DNA from: Galeopsis tetrahit | Lineage: Eukaryota; Streptophyta; Magnoliopsida; Lamiales; Lamiaceae | Assembly: GCA_963675135.1 (NCBI GenBank) | Contig: OY776133.1 | Span: 41,509,494-41,573,493 of the forward strand | Direction: 5' to 3' | Length of the DNA stretch: 64,000 nucleotides | In this document: piece after piece, positions 1 to 10,159 of the stretch | Layout: every line of letters begins with the position of its first letter | How positions within the stretch are numbered: the stretch's first letter is position 1 | Made by a program: the position numbers and the translations under genes | Notes under the pieces: generated by a model | Told to the model about the DNA's origin: nothing | The model's input: only the letters and a program-made list of their open reading frames with translations | Databases searched by the model: none

Positions 1-294
1 AAGGCACATTCTAACACATGGGGCTGTTAGCCTGTAATCTCTCTAAAGGCCACGATTATACACACACAGACTTATTGAGCACAACTGCCTAACAAAAAAA
101 AATCAACTAAAAAGATGTAAAATATCCAATATACCCTTTACTGAAAATAAAGAAACATTTTTAAATAAAAGTTTTTGTTTAAATACTCAAATAAAATAAA
201 AACTCACAAAATTAAAGTAAAATAACAAAATAAATGTATTTTTCCTTCAGTGTTTCGTCATAGCTACATCATTAGAGAGATAGTTAGATCACAT
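1..294. other. No recognised feature
   Basis: AT-rich sequence at the window edge. I see no open frame, repeat boundary or RNA gene. It is probably part of the decayed gypsy element that becomes readable from about 295. Confidence 0.4.
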
Positions 295-1198
295 GGAATT
301 CTCATCTCGATAATTTCATATACCAAGGCCCTCGTTTTACTTCAACTTTTGAAAGAGCTTGCAACTAGCCTTGGGGAGCACCCTGAACTTTAACAGTGAT
401 TACCATTCCAGACTGACGGACAATATGAGAGAAACATTTTAGAGCTTAGAAGATATGTTGAGGGCATATGCTTTGGACCTTGAAGGTAGTTGGAAGAATC
501 ACCTCCCATTGGTGGAATTCACATAATGCAATGACCAGACTACTATACCAATGACACCCTTTGACGCACTCTACAGGGAGGTGCAGGTCACCAATTTTTT
601 TTAAAGACGAAGTCAGAGTTTGTAAAATTCTGGGACCATAATTCATGGAAAGATCAAAGAAAGAATCAGAGCGGCAAAAGACAGAAGAAATCGTTCGATG
701 ATGTCCGCATGAGAGATATTCAGTTTGAAGTTGGAGAAAGAGTATTTCTTAGTGTGGCACCAATGAAAGAGTTAATCCATTTTGGAAAGAGATGAAAGTT
801 AAAACCCGCTACATTGGACCTTGTGATTTTGTAGACAAAGTTTGAGACGTGGCTTACCTGCTAGCCTTGCCACCCGAGTTATCTCAAGTGCACAATATTG
901 TATTCCACATTTTGTTCATTTGGAGATATATAAGCGACCTATACCACATTATCAGCTTCAGAAATTTAGAAATAAGTCGTGATCTAACTTACCAGGAGGT
1001 ACACGTATCTACCTTAGGGAAGAAGATCCACATTTTGCGGAGACAAGAGATATTTCTCGTCTTAGCGAGATGGAGTCGACATGGCAAAGAGAAAGCTACA
1101 TGGGAACGAGATGATAAAATTTTAGCGAAGTATCCACGATATCCCGAACAACCAGTGAGTCAAATTTCGGGGATGAAATTTCTCCTAAAAGGGGTAGG
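295..1198 (+). pseudogene. Decayed Ty3/gypsy integrase and chromodomain-end relic
   Basis: Conceptual translation in shifting frames gives the C-terminal half of a plant gypsy integrase: a TDGQ-ER motif near 410-435, then a stretch resembling SWKNHLPLVEFT and TTIPMTPFDALY (about 485-570). A KATWERDD...KYP segment near 1090-1140 resembles the chromodomain end of chromovirus integrases. Stops and frameshifts are frequent, so nothing is expressed as protein. It is followed directly by an LTR-like start at 1199, as expected for the 3' end of a plus-strand element. The 5' part (gag, reverse transcriptase) is absent from the window. Confidence 0.75.
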
Positions 1199-1990
1199 AT
1201 GTAATAACCCGAATCAATTTATGACGATTACAACGATTAGCCGAATTCTTTAAAAGATTTAAGAAAAAGAATTTTATGTCATTGCATATTTTCAACACAG
1301 CGCTTGATTTACGAGAATTTGATTTTTAGGAAAGACCGCATTTTCGGAAGGGAACGCACTCCTAACACAGATAAGAATACTACTCCCTCCGTCCCACAAA
1401 GATAGCAAGCCACATTTGACTTTACACACAAATTAAGAAAAATTAATAAATGTGGTCAAATTTAGCTAATGCGATAATTTTACCCTTTAAATCTCATACT
1501 CCAAAATCTGTTATGCATTAATTACTCTTATTAATTAGGCCTAAATTGACAATAAAGCATTTAATGCTAAAGTAAAAGAGGAAATGTGGCTATAATTTGG
1601 GACTTCCAAAAAAGGAATATGTGGCTATCTTTTTGGGACGGAGGAAGTATTTAAGACTTAAGATTTTAAATATTTGAGATTTAATTATATTGAAATATTT
1701 AAATTAACTATCCAAAAAGAAAGGTTTCCCCAAAACCTTAACGTCATAATAGCAAATAATTTAAATAATTTGATAACGAGAATAACATTACGCTAAATAA
1801 AAAAAATGGACTATAAATTGATAGTCCAATCATAAAAAAACCCGAACACTTCTATGTTTACATAAGATGTGCTTTTAATTAAATAATAATATTGTTACAC
1901 TTTGTGCCATTTTTGATTAAATTGTATTTTAAGTGAAATTATTTGTCGCATCATACTATGATTTAATTAATTAGCATGATATAACACACA
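1199..1990 (+). repeat. Gypsy LTR (3' LTR of the preceding relic), interrupted
   Basis: Begins TGTAATAACCCGAAT, the usual start of many plant chromovirus LTRs. An internal stretch (about 1318-1370) resembles the LTR at 54125 (bases 54228-54285): both carry a block with 'aggaaga' followed by 'cactcctaacaca' or a close variant. A Stowaway MITE splits it at 1381. The right boundary is not clear; it fades before the next gypsy fragment near 2001. Confidence 0.55.
1383..1647. mobile_element. Stowaway-type MITE (Tc1/mariner)
   Basis: Terminal inverted repeats start CTCCCTCCGTCCCA on the left and read GGGACGGAGGAAG on the right, about 24 bp with two mismatches. A TA dinucleotide lies on each side (1381-1382 and 1648-1649), the expected mariner target duplication. 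There is no coding capacity. It sits inside a gypsy LTR. A dead mariner transposase gene is present at 52.6 kb. Confidence 0.85.
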
Positions 1991-2000
1991 TAAATAATTA

Positions 2001-2716
2001 GTGCAACATGGTGTAACACATTTTCTTCACCATAATTATCGCGCACCCCCACCGTCTGCTCGGCCTTTTCAGCCCACCTCAATTCTGCGCCAAGGTTCTT
2101 CTACCCAGTCCGGCAAAGGACCACTTGTCTCTCGGAATTTCTTCGGGGGGTCCGCGAATCGAAGACCGACTGAGTCCAGTGGGTCAGTCAATCACAGTCG
2201 TTCGGCTGGTCCGAAGTTTATATCCAATGACGAGTTCATGGACCTCCGCAATAAGGGCGTGTGCTTCTAGTGCAAGGAACCCTACACTCCATTGCACGTG
2301 TGTTCAAGCAAGTCCCTTCGTATCATGGTCATGGGCGATGATGAGTCCCTGGGGAATATCGATATGATGGATGAGGATCCAGACGAAAATCCTGAGGAAG
2401 ACGCTGCTCTTCAACACTTGGAAGTGTCGGCCGTGGCTGCATATGAGTTTGATGGGCCGCAGACGATGAAGCTAGTGGACAACATCAATGGCCTCTCGGT
2501 GGTAGTGATGATAGACAGTGGCGTCTCGCATTGCTTCATCTCTACAGAAAAGGCGTCACAGTTGGGACTTCACTAGGTAACGGAGTCGCGGTCCCTGTGA
2601 TCTTGGGGGATGACAAGGAAACGAAAACTGATGGCATTTGTACGGGAATTCAGCTGTTGTTGGGTACGACTGTTTTTTAAATCGAGGCATATGATTTTCC
2701 AATTGGAGGTGTTGAC
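2001..2716 (+). pseudogene. Gypsy gag C-terminus and aspartic protease remnant
   Basis: Frame 2001-2576 reads through one nonsense codon (2268-2270). That codon lies inside a residual zinc knuckle, and the conserved C...C...H...C spacing is degraded. Downstream, VVMIDSGVSHCFIS is the protease active site; DSG is intact, with the usual DSGATHNFIS altered after the G. A frame change follows at about 2577, and a further stop near 2678 precedes the LILGITWL motif that ends the protease. Gag would package RNA and the protease would mature the polyprotein; neither can be made here. Confidence 0.8.
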
Positions 2717-3757
2717 TTGATTTTGGGTATCACTTGGCTAGCGACATTAAGGGACGTCCGCGCTAATTGGGGTACGCTAACGATGCAGTTTGATTACTGG
2801 GGGAAAGTAGTGACGTTGCGCAGCCAAACGGGGCTTACTCGCCGCCAGGTATCCACAGCATCACCGCTGAAACTGGCTGATGTCGGAAAAAAATGGTTGT
2901 TATGTCCGCTCGAATTAACTCGAATTACATGCGCTTCGGCAGCCACCTTACCAGCTGACGTTCAGATTGTTCTGGATGCATTTCCACAGGTCCTGCAACC
3001 TCCATCAGGCCTGCTACCTCGGAGGGACTGCGACCATCGCATTCCTCTCCAGCCTGGTGCGTCAGCAATATCAGCCCGTTACAGCTCGACGCAGAAAATA
3101 GAAATCGAAAAACTGGTCCAGGAGCTACTCTCGTCCGGGCTGATCCAACCCAGCACCGGTCCGTATTCAAGCCCCGTGTTGTTGGTCCACAAGAAAGACG
3201 ACAGTTGGAGGTTCTGTGTGGATTATCGTGAATTAAACAAGCGAACAATACCAGATAAGTACCCAATTCCAGTCATACGGGAGCTGTTGGATGAACTCCA
3301 TTGTGCAGTTTGCTTTACACGCCTTGATTTACGGGCTGGTTACCATCAGATTCGAATGGCTCCGGAGGACATTGAAAAGACAGGTTTTTGGACCCACTCC
3401 GGGCACTACGAGTGGTTGGTTATGCCGTTCGGGTTGTCGAACGCCCCATCAACCTTTCAATCTGCTATGAATGACCTATTTCGGCCCTTTCTCCGTAAGT
3501 TTGTATTAGTTTTTTTTTTGACGATATATTGATTTACAGCCCCAATACGCAGGCACACGTGCGTCATTTGCGAGTGGTGTTGGGGTTATTGGCATCCGCT
3601 TCATTTGTAATCAATCTAAAAAATGTGCTTAGGCGTTGGGGTCGATTGAGTACCTGGGACATGTGGTTTCGTTAGATGGGGTTAGGATGGACCCATCAAA
3701 AGTTTTTGCAGTTTTACAGTGGCCGACTCCTAAGTCCATAAAGGGGGTTTGAGGGTT
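2717..3757 (+). pseudogene. Gypsy reverse transcriptase remnant
   Basis: The frame starting near 2717 contains LVHKKDDSWRFCVDYRELN, TRLDLRAGYHQIRM and MPFGLSNAPSTFQ, the finger and palm motifs of gypsy reverse transcriptase. The frame breaks in a run of nine Ts at 3510-3518, exactly where the catalytic F-x-D-D motif should be. The DDIL and following connector residues continue one frame over, with a further stop near 3633. The polymerase is therefore dead at its active site. A second change joins it to the RNase H frame near 3750. Confidence 0.85.
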
Positions 3758-3758
3758 T

Positions 3759-4718
3759 TTGGGTCTCACGGGGTATTACCGCCGATTTATCAAGGACTAT
3801 GGGAAGATAGCTTTGGCCCTCACCTCACTTCTGCGTAAGGAGGCTGTGCCGTTCCAATGGAATTCAGAGGCACAATCTACATTCGAGATGCTGCAACGGG
3901 CTATCACCTCTGCTCCGGTGTTAGCAATGCCCGACTTTACACTACCCTTCTATATAGAGTGTGACGCCTCGGGACGGGGCCTTGGGGCCGTCATCATGCA
4001 ACAGGGTCGTCCGATTGCTTATTTCAGTAAGGCGTTGACCGAACGCAATGTAGCTAAATCCACATACGAGAAAGAATTTATGGCTCTTGTATCAGCGGTG
4101 TTGCATTGGCGACCGTATCTTGTCGGCCGTCGGTTCACGGTTCGTACGGACCAACGAAGTTTGAAACACCTTTTGCACCAATCGATTGCATCCCCAGCCC
4201 AACAATATTGGGTTGCCAAGCTCTTGGGTTTCGATTTTGAGATTGAATATAAAACGGGGGTCTCAAATGCAGCGGCTGATGCGCTTTCCCGCAGGGATAA
4301 TGAGCTCGAGTTAGGGGCAGTTTCGGTACCCCGTTGGGTTGAATGGGAACAACTTCGAGATGCAATACTAGCTGATTCTTTTTATGGACCCATTATCGAA
4401 GCTCTGGGAAAGGGCAAGGCAGTCAAGCAGCCTTATACACTAGTTAATGGGGTTCTTTATTACAAAGACAGGTTGGCAATTCCAGGAAATTCTGTGTGGG
4501 TCACGAGGCTGTTCAATGAGTTTCACTCGACCCCAGCCGGGGGTCATTCGGGGGCCTTTCAGACATATCGTCGCATGGCTGCTAGTGTGTATTGGTCAGG
4601 TATGCTGAAGGGGGTGACAGAGAGGGTGGCAGATTGCATTGTGTGCCAACGGAACAAGGCAGACACGCGAACACCGGCTGGGTTACTTCAACCATTACCA
4701 ATACCGACACAAGTGTGA
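3759..4718 (+). pseudogene. Gypsy RNase H and integrase zinc-finger segment
   Basis: An open frame of about 319 residues. It begins at the thumb/connector (GLTGYYRRFI), followed by RNase H with IECDASGRGLGAV and RTDQRSLKHLL. The integrase N-terminal HHCC zinc finger comes next (FHSTPAGGHSG ... CIVCQRN). It ends at a stop just before the integrase catalytic core. No genuine start codon is present; this is an internal polyprotein fragment. It is the best preserved stretch of the element. Confidence 0.88.
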
Positions 4719-4730
4719 GAAGATATTATC

Positions 4731-5823
4731 ATGGATTTCGTCTCTGGTCTGCCTCGTTCTCTGCAGTTTGACACGATCCTGGTTGTAGTTGACAGACTGT
4801 CGAAAGCTGCCCATTTCATTGGTATGACCCACCCATATACATCCAAGAGTGTAGCATTGGCAATTGCGAAGGAGGTGGTCCGCCTCCACGGCATTCCATG
4901 CACGATCGTTTCAGACAGAGATCTGGTTTTCCTAAGTTCGTTCTGGTAAGAATTATTCAATGTTGTGGGCACCAAAATTGCGGATGAGTTCCTCTTACCA
5001 CCCGGAAACCGACGGGCAAACGGAGGTCATGAACCGTTGCCTAGAGGCATACTTACGCTGTTTTACGTCGGAACAACCCCGTCGTTGTGCTCACTGATTG
5101 TCGTGGGCAGAATATTGTTTCAACACAAGTTTTCACACAGCCACAAGTTGTACTCCATTTGAGGCAGTGTATGGAAGGCCTCCCCCCTCGTTAATCCAAT
5201 TTCTTCCGGGGGAGGTGCGCGTCAAGGAAGTGGGAAATGAGCTGGGGGCACGAGACGCAATCCTACGAAACCTGAAGTTCCAGCTCGAGAAGGCGCAAGC
5301 TCGGATGCGTCGACAGGCTAATAAGCACCGTAGGGACGTGCAGTTCGCGGTGGGGGACCTTGTATTTCTCAAATTCAGGCCGTATCGACAGGCCTCGTTG
5401 TTCCATCACCTGAATGTGAAGCTAGCCCCTCGATTCTTTGGGCCCTTCGAAGTATTGGAACGCATTGGACCGGCAGCATACAAGCTGAAACTTTCGGAGG
5501 GGACTCGTTTGCATCCAGTCTTCCATGTGTCCCAAATCAAGGTAGTGGTGGGCAGTCACACAGTGGACGTGACATTCCCAACAAACATCTGTGACGAGAC
5601 GCCCGAGTTCAGTCCCTCGAAAGTAGTACGAGCGAGAGAAGTGTGGCGAGGTGACGCTCGGGTGCGACAGCTGCTAGTTTCATGGGAGGGGCTGTCAGAA
5701 GAAGAAGCTACATGGGTTGATGAGGAGGTTTTTCATGCGCAATTTCCCGAGTTCCGCCTCGAGGACAAGGTTGTTTTAAAGGAGGATGGAATTGTTACAT
5801 ATCGCATAAGGAAGAGGAAATAG
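4731..5823 (+). pseudogene. Gypsy integrase core and chromodomain remnant
   Basis: The catalytic core begins MDFVSGLP (first D) and continues with IVSDRD (second D). A stop near 4948 and frame changes precede the HPETDGQTE region with the catalytic E. From 5098 one frame runs 241 residues through the GPFEVLERIGPAAYKL region and HPVFHVSQ to a C-terminal chromodomain (REVWRGDARVRQLLVSWEG ... EATWVDEEVF). Chromodomains of this class direct integration to marked chromatin. The ending IRKRK-stop at 5821-5823 is a natural polyprotein end. Confidence 0.85.
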
Positions 5824-6078
5824 GGTTAATTAATTTATTAATTAACAATTTAAATTAATCATTATATATTAATATTTCTATTTTCTGTTTATTAAGCCCA
5901 ACTGCTAATGGGCTTATTTACTTTCGCAAGAGACTATTTATTCTGGAGGCAAGCCCTGGATTAGGGTTATGCTTAATTTTGATATTGTTGGACTTGGGCA
6001 GCTTTAGCTGATTGGAACCGGATTCCAGTGTTTATCGTATTTTCTGTTCAGTTTGTATCTATCACTTCTCTGACTCTA
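5824..6078 (+). other. Non-coding sequence after the chromovirus, possible LTR
   Basis: An AT-rich stretch directly after the polyprotein stop where the 3' LTR should lie. It contains an 'attaagccc...gggctta' inverted pair and ends near a CTCTAACA at about 6078. I cannot fix a TG start or match it to another copy, so LTR identity is a guess. Confidence 0.3.
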
Positions 6079-6230
6079 ACAATCTCCCTCCCCGTTTGAA
6101 GAATGAGGTAGAAAACCACACATTTCCTTTCTTCCTTAAGTTTTCTTGAAACTTTGCTAATATCCAAGCTTTTAGCATGGTAGAAAGCCTTGTGGAACTT
6201 CCAAAACATCTAAGGAGCCGTGACATGTAA
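6079..6230. repeat. 152-bp dispersed direct repeat, copy 1
   Basis: Nearly identical to 23221-23372 in the same orientation, from 'ctccctcc' through 'ggaacttcca' to 'aaggagc'. The two copies flank the whole 7-23 kb nested retrotransposon block. The family is not identified. Confidence 0.7.
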
Positions 6231-6449
6231 AAGAAAAAAAATTCATTCATAGAGGTGTACAATATATACAAGAAGAAAATATTTCAAAGCCGTTCATAAT
6301 TTTTAATTAACGTCGGATGCAAGGCTATAGAAAGAGGGAAAGTAATATTTTGTATCACTTATAAGGTATCTTGCCAATAAGGGCCAAATCAATGAGATTT
6401 GAGAATATCTAATATAGGAAAGTAGTGAACAGAAATCACGGTTCAATAC

Positions 6450-7060
6450 TCCCCCTCAAGTTGGAGCGTAAGGTCATAAATGCCCAATTTGCTGCGTAAA
6501 AAACAGAATCGATCAACACCCAATGCTTTGGTGAAAATGCCTGCCACTTGAACATCGGTGGAGATTCGTCGAGGAGAAATGTCACCATTTTCGACTCTCT
6601 CGCGCACAAAATAGCAAGTCATTGCAACATGTTTTGTTTGCTAATGAAAAACAAGATTGATGGCAATTTGACGTGCAACTTGGTTATCACAAAAAAGAGG
6701 TGTAAGACCGGTTTGAGGGGCCTCAAGATCTTTCAACATCCATCTTAGCCACAATAATTCTCTAACGGTGGTAGCCATATAACGATATTTTGCTTCGGCC
6801 GAAGAATGAGAGACAACTAATTGCTTTTTGGTGCGCCAAGAGACAGGGGAGTCGCCAAGTGTAATGAAATAACCAGTGCGAGAATATCGTGTAAAGGAGC
6901 AACCACCCCAATCTGCATAGCAAAAAGCTTCAAGATTGAGATGCCCCTTAATTGGAAGAAAATAAAATTCCCTGTCCCGGTGTCATTTTGAGGTATCTCA
7001 AGACTCGAATGGCAACATTCATATGTGATTGTTTGGGATGACTCATGAACTGGCTAAACA
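6450..7060 (-). pseudogene. Ty1/copia RNase H relic
   Basis: The reverse strand, with shifts and stops, reads the end of a copia polyprotein: LKYLK-like text, then GYFITLGDSPVSWRTKKQ, SHSSAEAKYRYMA, LFCDNQVA, TKHVAMTCYFVRE and a terminal IFTKALG...LG motif. These are the RNase H motifs of plant copia elements. On the minus strand a purine-rich run (plus-strand 'ctccccctc' at 6449-6459) follows, as a PPT would. The rest of the element is not visible, so this is a truncated old copy. Confidence 0.75.
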
Positions 7061-7139
7061 TGTTAACAGAAAAAACTATTCCCTATTCCCTCTCGGTAGA
7101 CCTCCCCCTCCTCCTTACCCCAACTTTTCTTCCATTAAC

Positions 7140-8090
7140 TGTTGGTCCCAAAAGGAGTGTGACACGTGTAGGGGGGAATACCCATGTATGTGTTTTTCAA
7201 AATATTACTATCAATAACACAAATAATCAGAGTCAGGTAAGTTGTCTATATGCAAAGCCCTATTGAAATACTTTAAAGATATTGTAACAAGATCTTAACA
7301 AATATTCAACTTATATGCGAAATTTATGACATGTCCTATTATACTTCTTAATCAATGTGCACTTAGATACTTAGCAAATAAATAAGTATGCAAGGAAACT
7401 ACTTAAACAATAAAGTAAATGCAGTAAGTAAGAACACAAGATGTATAGTGGTTCAGAGGCTAAACTGCTCCTACGTCCACCCTCCTACTTTACAGTGTCA
7501 ATGTGCACTCTCCTCTTCTTCTTCTCTTCTCTTGATTTCTTACAACCTTCTCTCGTTGCAATACACTCAAACTTCTACGAACTCAACAATACTCTCAAAC
7601 TATCTCTCAAGGTGAAAGTATGGTTTTGTTATTGTACCAACTTAATGTGATATCCTTTACAATTTAAGATCGAATGTAAAGGCTAGGATATCACTTTCTA
7701 AGGTTAGGATAATAAACAATAAGCTTGCATAGTGGGGACTAATGATAACACTCATAAACAAAATGCTTAAAAGCTTTAATATGTCGAGTGTTTTGAATGC
7801 TAAAATATTGCTAGAATGTTTATGACTTGTATGTCCCGTCCTCTTGAATTATTTCAAGATGTGGCCTATTTATAGATGGATCAAACTATCCGTTGGTGGA
7901 GATAGCAAGTTTATCCATAAATTTGAACTTTCAAATTGTTCAAGGGGCTGCATGCAAATAGTACATGCATTCACGTCCAATTCTGATTTCTTCATTCCAT
8001 TCTCAGTATTTGTTATGTGCAGTGACAGGTGGCAATATATCATTGGTCTTCTTGGAAAAATTATGTCCTTCAAGAATAACAGTCTCGTAC
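7140..8090 (-). repeat. Solo LTR of a Sirevirus-type copia family, left part
   Basis: On the plus strand it starts TGTTGGTCCC and the second part ends CCCAACA at 23054. TTAAC occurs immediately outside both ends (7135-7139 and 23055-23059), a 5-bp target duplication. Joined, the two parts are about 1.43 kb. It shares terminal sequence and blocks such as 'tatagtggttcagag' with the LTRs of the element inserted into it, so it is a related but distinct family. No internal region remains, hence a solo LTR formed by LTR-LTR recombination. Confidence 0.85.
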
Positions 8091-9673
8091 TGTTGGTCTT
8101 GAAAGGAGTATATAACAAGTGTATGGGGTGGGGGGGGGGGAATAAACTTGTATGCAAATCTTTCTCAAACTTAACCAAGTATGACTCTAGCAAGGTTGTC
8201 CAGGACAACTCTGCTGAGATGTATAACTTCTTAAAGATAACCAACCTACTAAGTACTATTGAGTACTTAGTTGAATGACTATCTAAGTTAGTTATAAGTG
8301 CGGAATTAGTGGTTGGCCCTTTAGTTTAAACTCCTTTAATTTCTGAAATCTCTTCAATCAAACAATCCAGTTTTCAGGGAACTTGTCCAAATCAGGTTTG
8401 CACAGTCTTAAGTATATGTCCTTTGAAAGATCAGTTTTGTGTGCAGTGTTGAATGTATGTAAGTACTTGAAAGTAAATCAACACAAGAGTTTATAGTGGT
8501 TCAGAGACTCAAGCTCCTACATCCACTTTCCCTGATTTAACAGGATAATTCCTCCACTCTTGGAATTAACTTGTTTTATAGTGCCAAGGTGCACTTGATC
8601 AATAACACCACTCCTTGGTGAATTGATCCCTAGGATGTCTAGAGTCCTAGTACCCTTTCTCAACTCAGAACTGAACTGTTCTTCTCTCAACCTGAAAGGT
8701 ATAAGGGTTGAGGTAAGGTTCCAACTAATGAGATATCCTTTACAATGAAGATCAGTGTATAAGGATAGGATATCTCTCTAAGATTTGTATGGATATACAA
8801 TTGAGTTCAGCTTAGATGAAGTGTATGAAGACTAAGATAGTCTCTTGAGGACTTTGAAGCTTCAGAATAGATTGATAGTTGGATGGATAGTGGATGCTTC
8901 AAATGGTCTTCACACTTCTGTATTTATAGACAAACTTGAGGATTTTCCCGTTGGAGAGGCAGTCTCAAATGTCCATAAATGTCTTCCTTTAGCTTCTTCA
9001 AACTGGAAGACAGGTTCTTGATAGTGACATGTCCTTAACTTGGAAATAAACGGTTGTTTTCACTTTGTCTTCATTCTGCAGCACTCTTCCCAAGGTCTGA
9101 CTTCAAGATTCACTTGATCAAGCATGGACATGGCTTCTGATGATTAGTCCTTGGATAAAGACAACATTCCTTATCACTTGGACAACTCTGCTTATCACTA
9201 TCAGCGGACTTTGCTTATCAGCAAAGTTGACATGCTCTTCAGATGACTTGGCTCTTTCTCTTTCTATGTTTCCTATGCATGATTCAATTATGCTGAGACA
9301 ACTTTGCTGGACAACTCTACTGAACTTGACATTTTATTGCAGTGAACATAATCTCCAAGATCTATTTCACTTAGTTGATCTTCAGATAGGTTGTTTCACA
9401 TTAGGCTGACTATGATCAACATACTTGTCCTTCAGCAGACTTAAGATCAATCCAAGAACTGAGCCTTGAGGGGACTAGAAGCAATAAACTTTTAAGCATG
9501 TGTTCCCCCTCACTTTGTGCATCTGTAACTTCTAAGAGCTGCCTAACATATCAGCTTCTCAACTAGCCTTAAGCTATATGTTCTAACATACTTAGAACAT
9601 AATCATCTTTGACTTAGGCATGTCTCAGGGGTTTTGGTATTAAATCAAAACACTTCTCATTTTATTCCCAACA
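8091..9673 (-). repeat. Sirevirus 3' LTR (1583 bp)
   Basis: Plus-strand ends are TGTTGGTCTT and TTCCCAACA. It lacks two blocks present in the other LTR, one near 8687 and one near 9280. It holds a TATA box on the minus strand (8920-8929), an 11-G run at 8130-8140 close to its U5 end, and a 15-bp palindrome GTTGTCCAGGACAAC at 8195-8209. Confidence 0.92.
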
Positions 9674-9688
9674 ATTTCCCCCTTTTTG
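9674..9688 (-). other. Polypurine tract of the Sirevirus
   Basis: The minus strand reads CAAAAAGGGGGAAAT immediately before the 3' LTR start TGTTGGGAAT. This is the expected position and composition for the plus-strand DNA primer. Confidence 0.88.
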
Positions 9689-10159
9689 ATGATGCCAAAA
9701 CCTATATATTCTATGCAAAAGTGACTTGGCTATACCTATTACATTTATCTTCAGAAGACAAGACTAGAATCATTTTTCCTGAAAAAGAATGTGTTAGTGT
9801 AATTACCATTCAAATTGCAATTAGGTTTCACAGATAGGCATTCTGAGATTATAGCATGTAGTTTCTTGATTCATAAAGGGATTCAACTATCATTCATTAA
9901 ATTTGACTTTACAGGCATGTTGATAGTTGAAATAACTTATCAGAGCATGAATCTAAACAACATTACATTAAGGCATTAACAAACTACTTTTATAAAATAC
10001 TTGATCAGAACATTAATTCATAATTATCAGAGCAAATCAGAGCACACACAAATCAGTACACTTGAGCAATTTCAGCATAGATGGCCAATCCATCATAATC
10101 AGCAACCAAAACAAGTTCTTATCCAATTCAGCACATAGGAGTTAGAAAAACTTAGCCAT
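9689..10159 (-). other. Sirevirus 3' untranslated region
   Basis: 470 bases between the extra ORF stop and the PPT. AT-rich with no open frame of note. Sireviruses commonly have long 3' leaders here; nothing else is recognised. Confidence 0.6.

Larger units (their letters stand above)
2001..5823 (+). mobile_element. Ty3/gypsy chromovirus, 5'-truncated and inactive
   Basis: Plus-strand order is gag zinc-knuckle region, protease, reverse transcriptase, RNase H, integrase, chromodomain, which identifies Ty3/gypsy with an integrase-fused chromodomain. The gag N-terminus, 5' LTR and PBS are missing. The protein parts are split among several frames by substitutions and indels. Confidence 0.9.

Noticed and set aside
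7870..8278. Overlapping ORFs of 124-144 codons near 8 kb on both strands
   Set aside because: They span the junction of two LTRs (at 8090/8091); the matching ORF near 20.8-21.0 kb is the same LTR sequence. Not genes.
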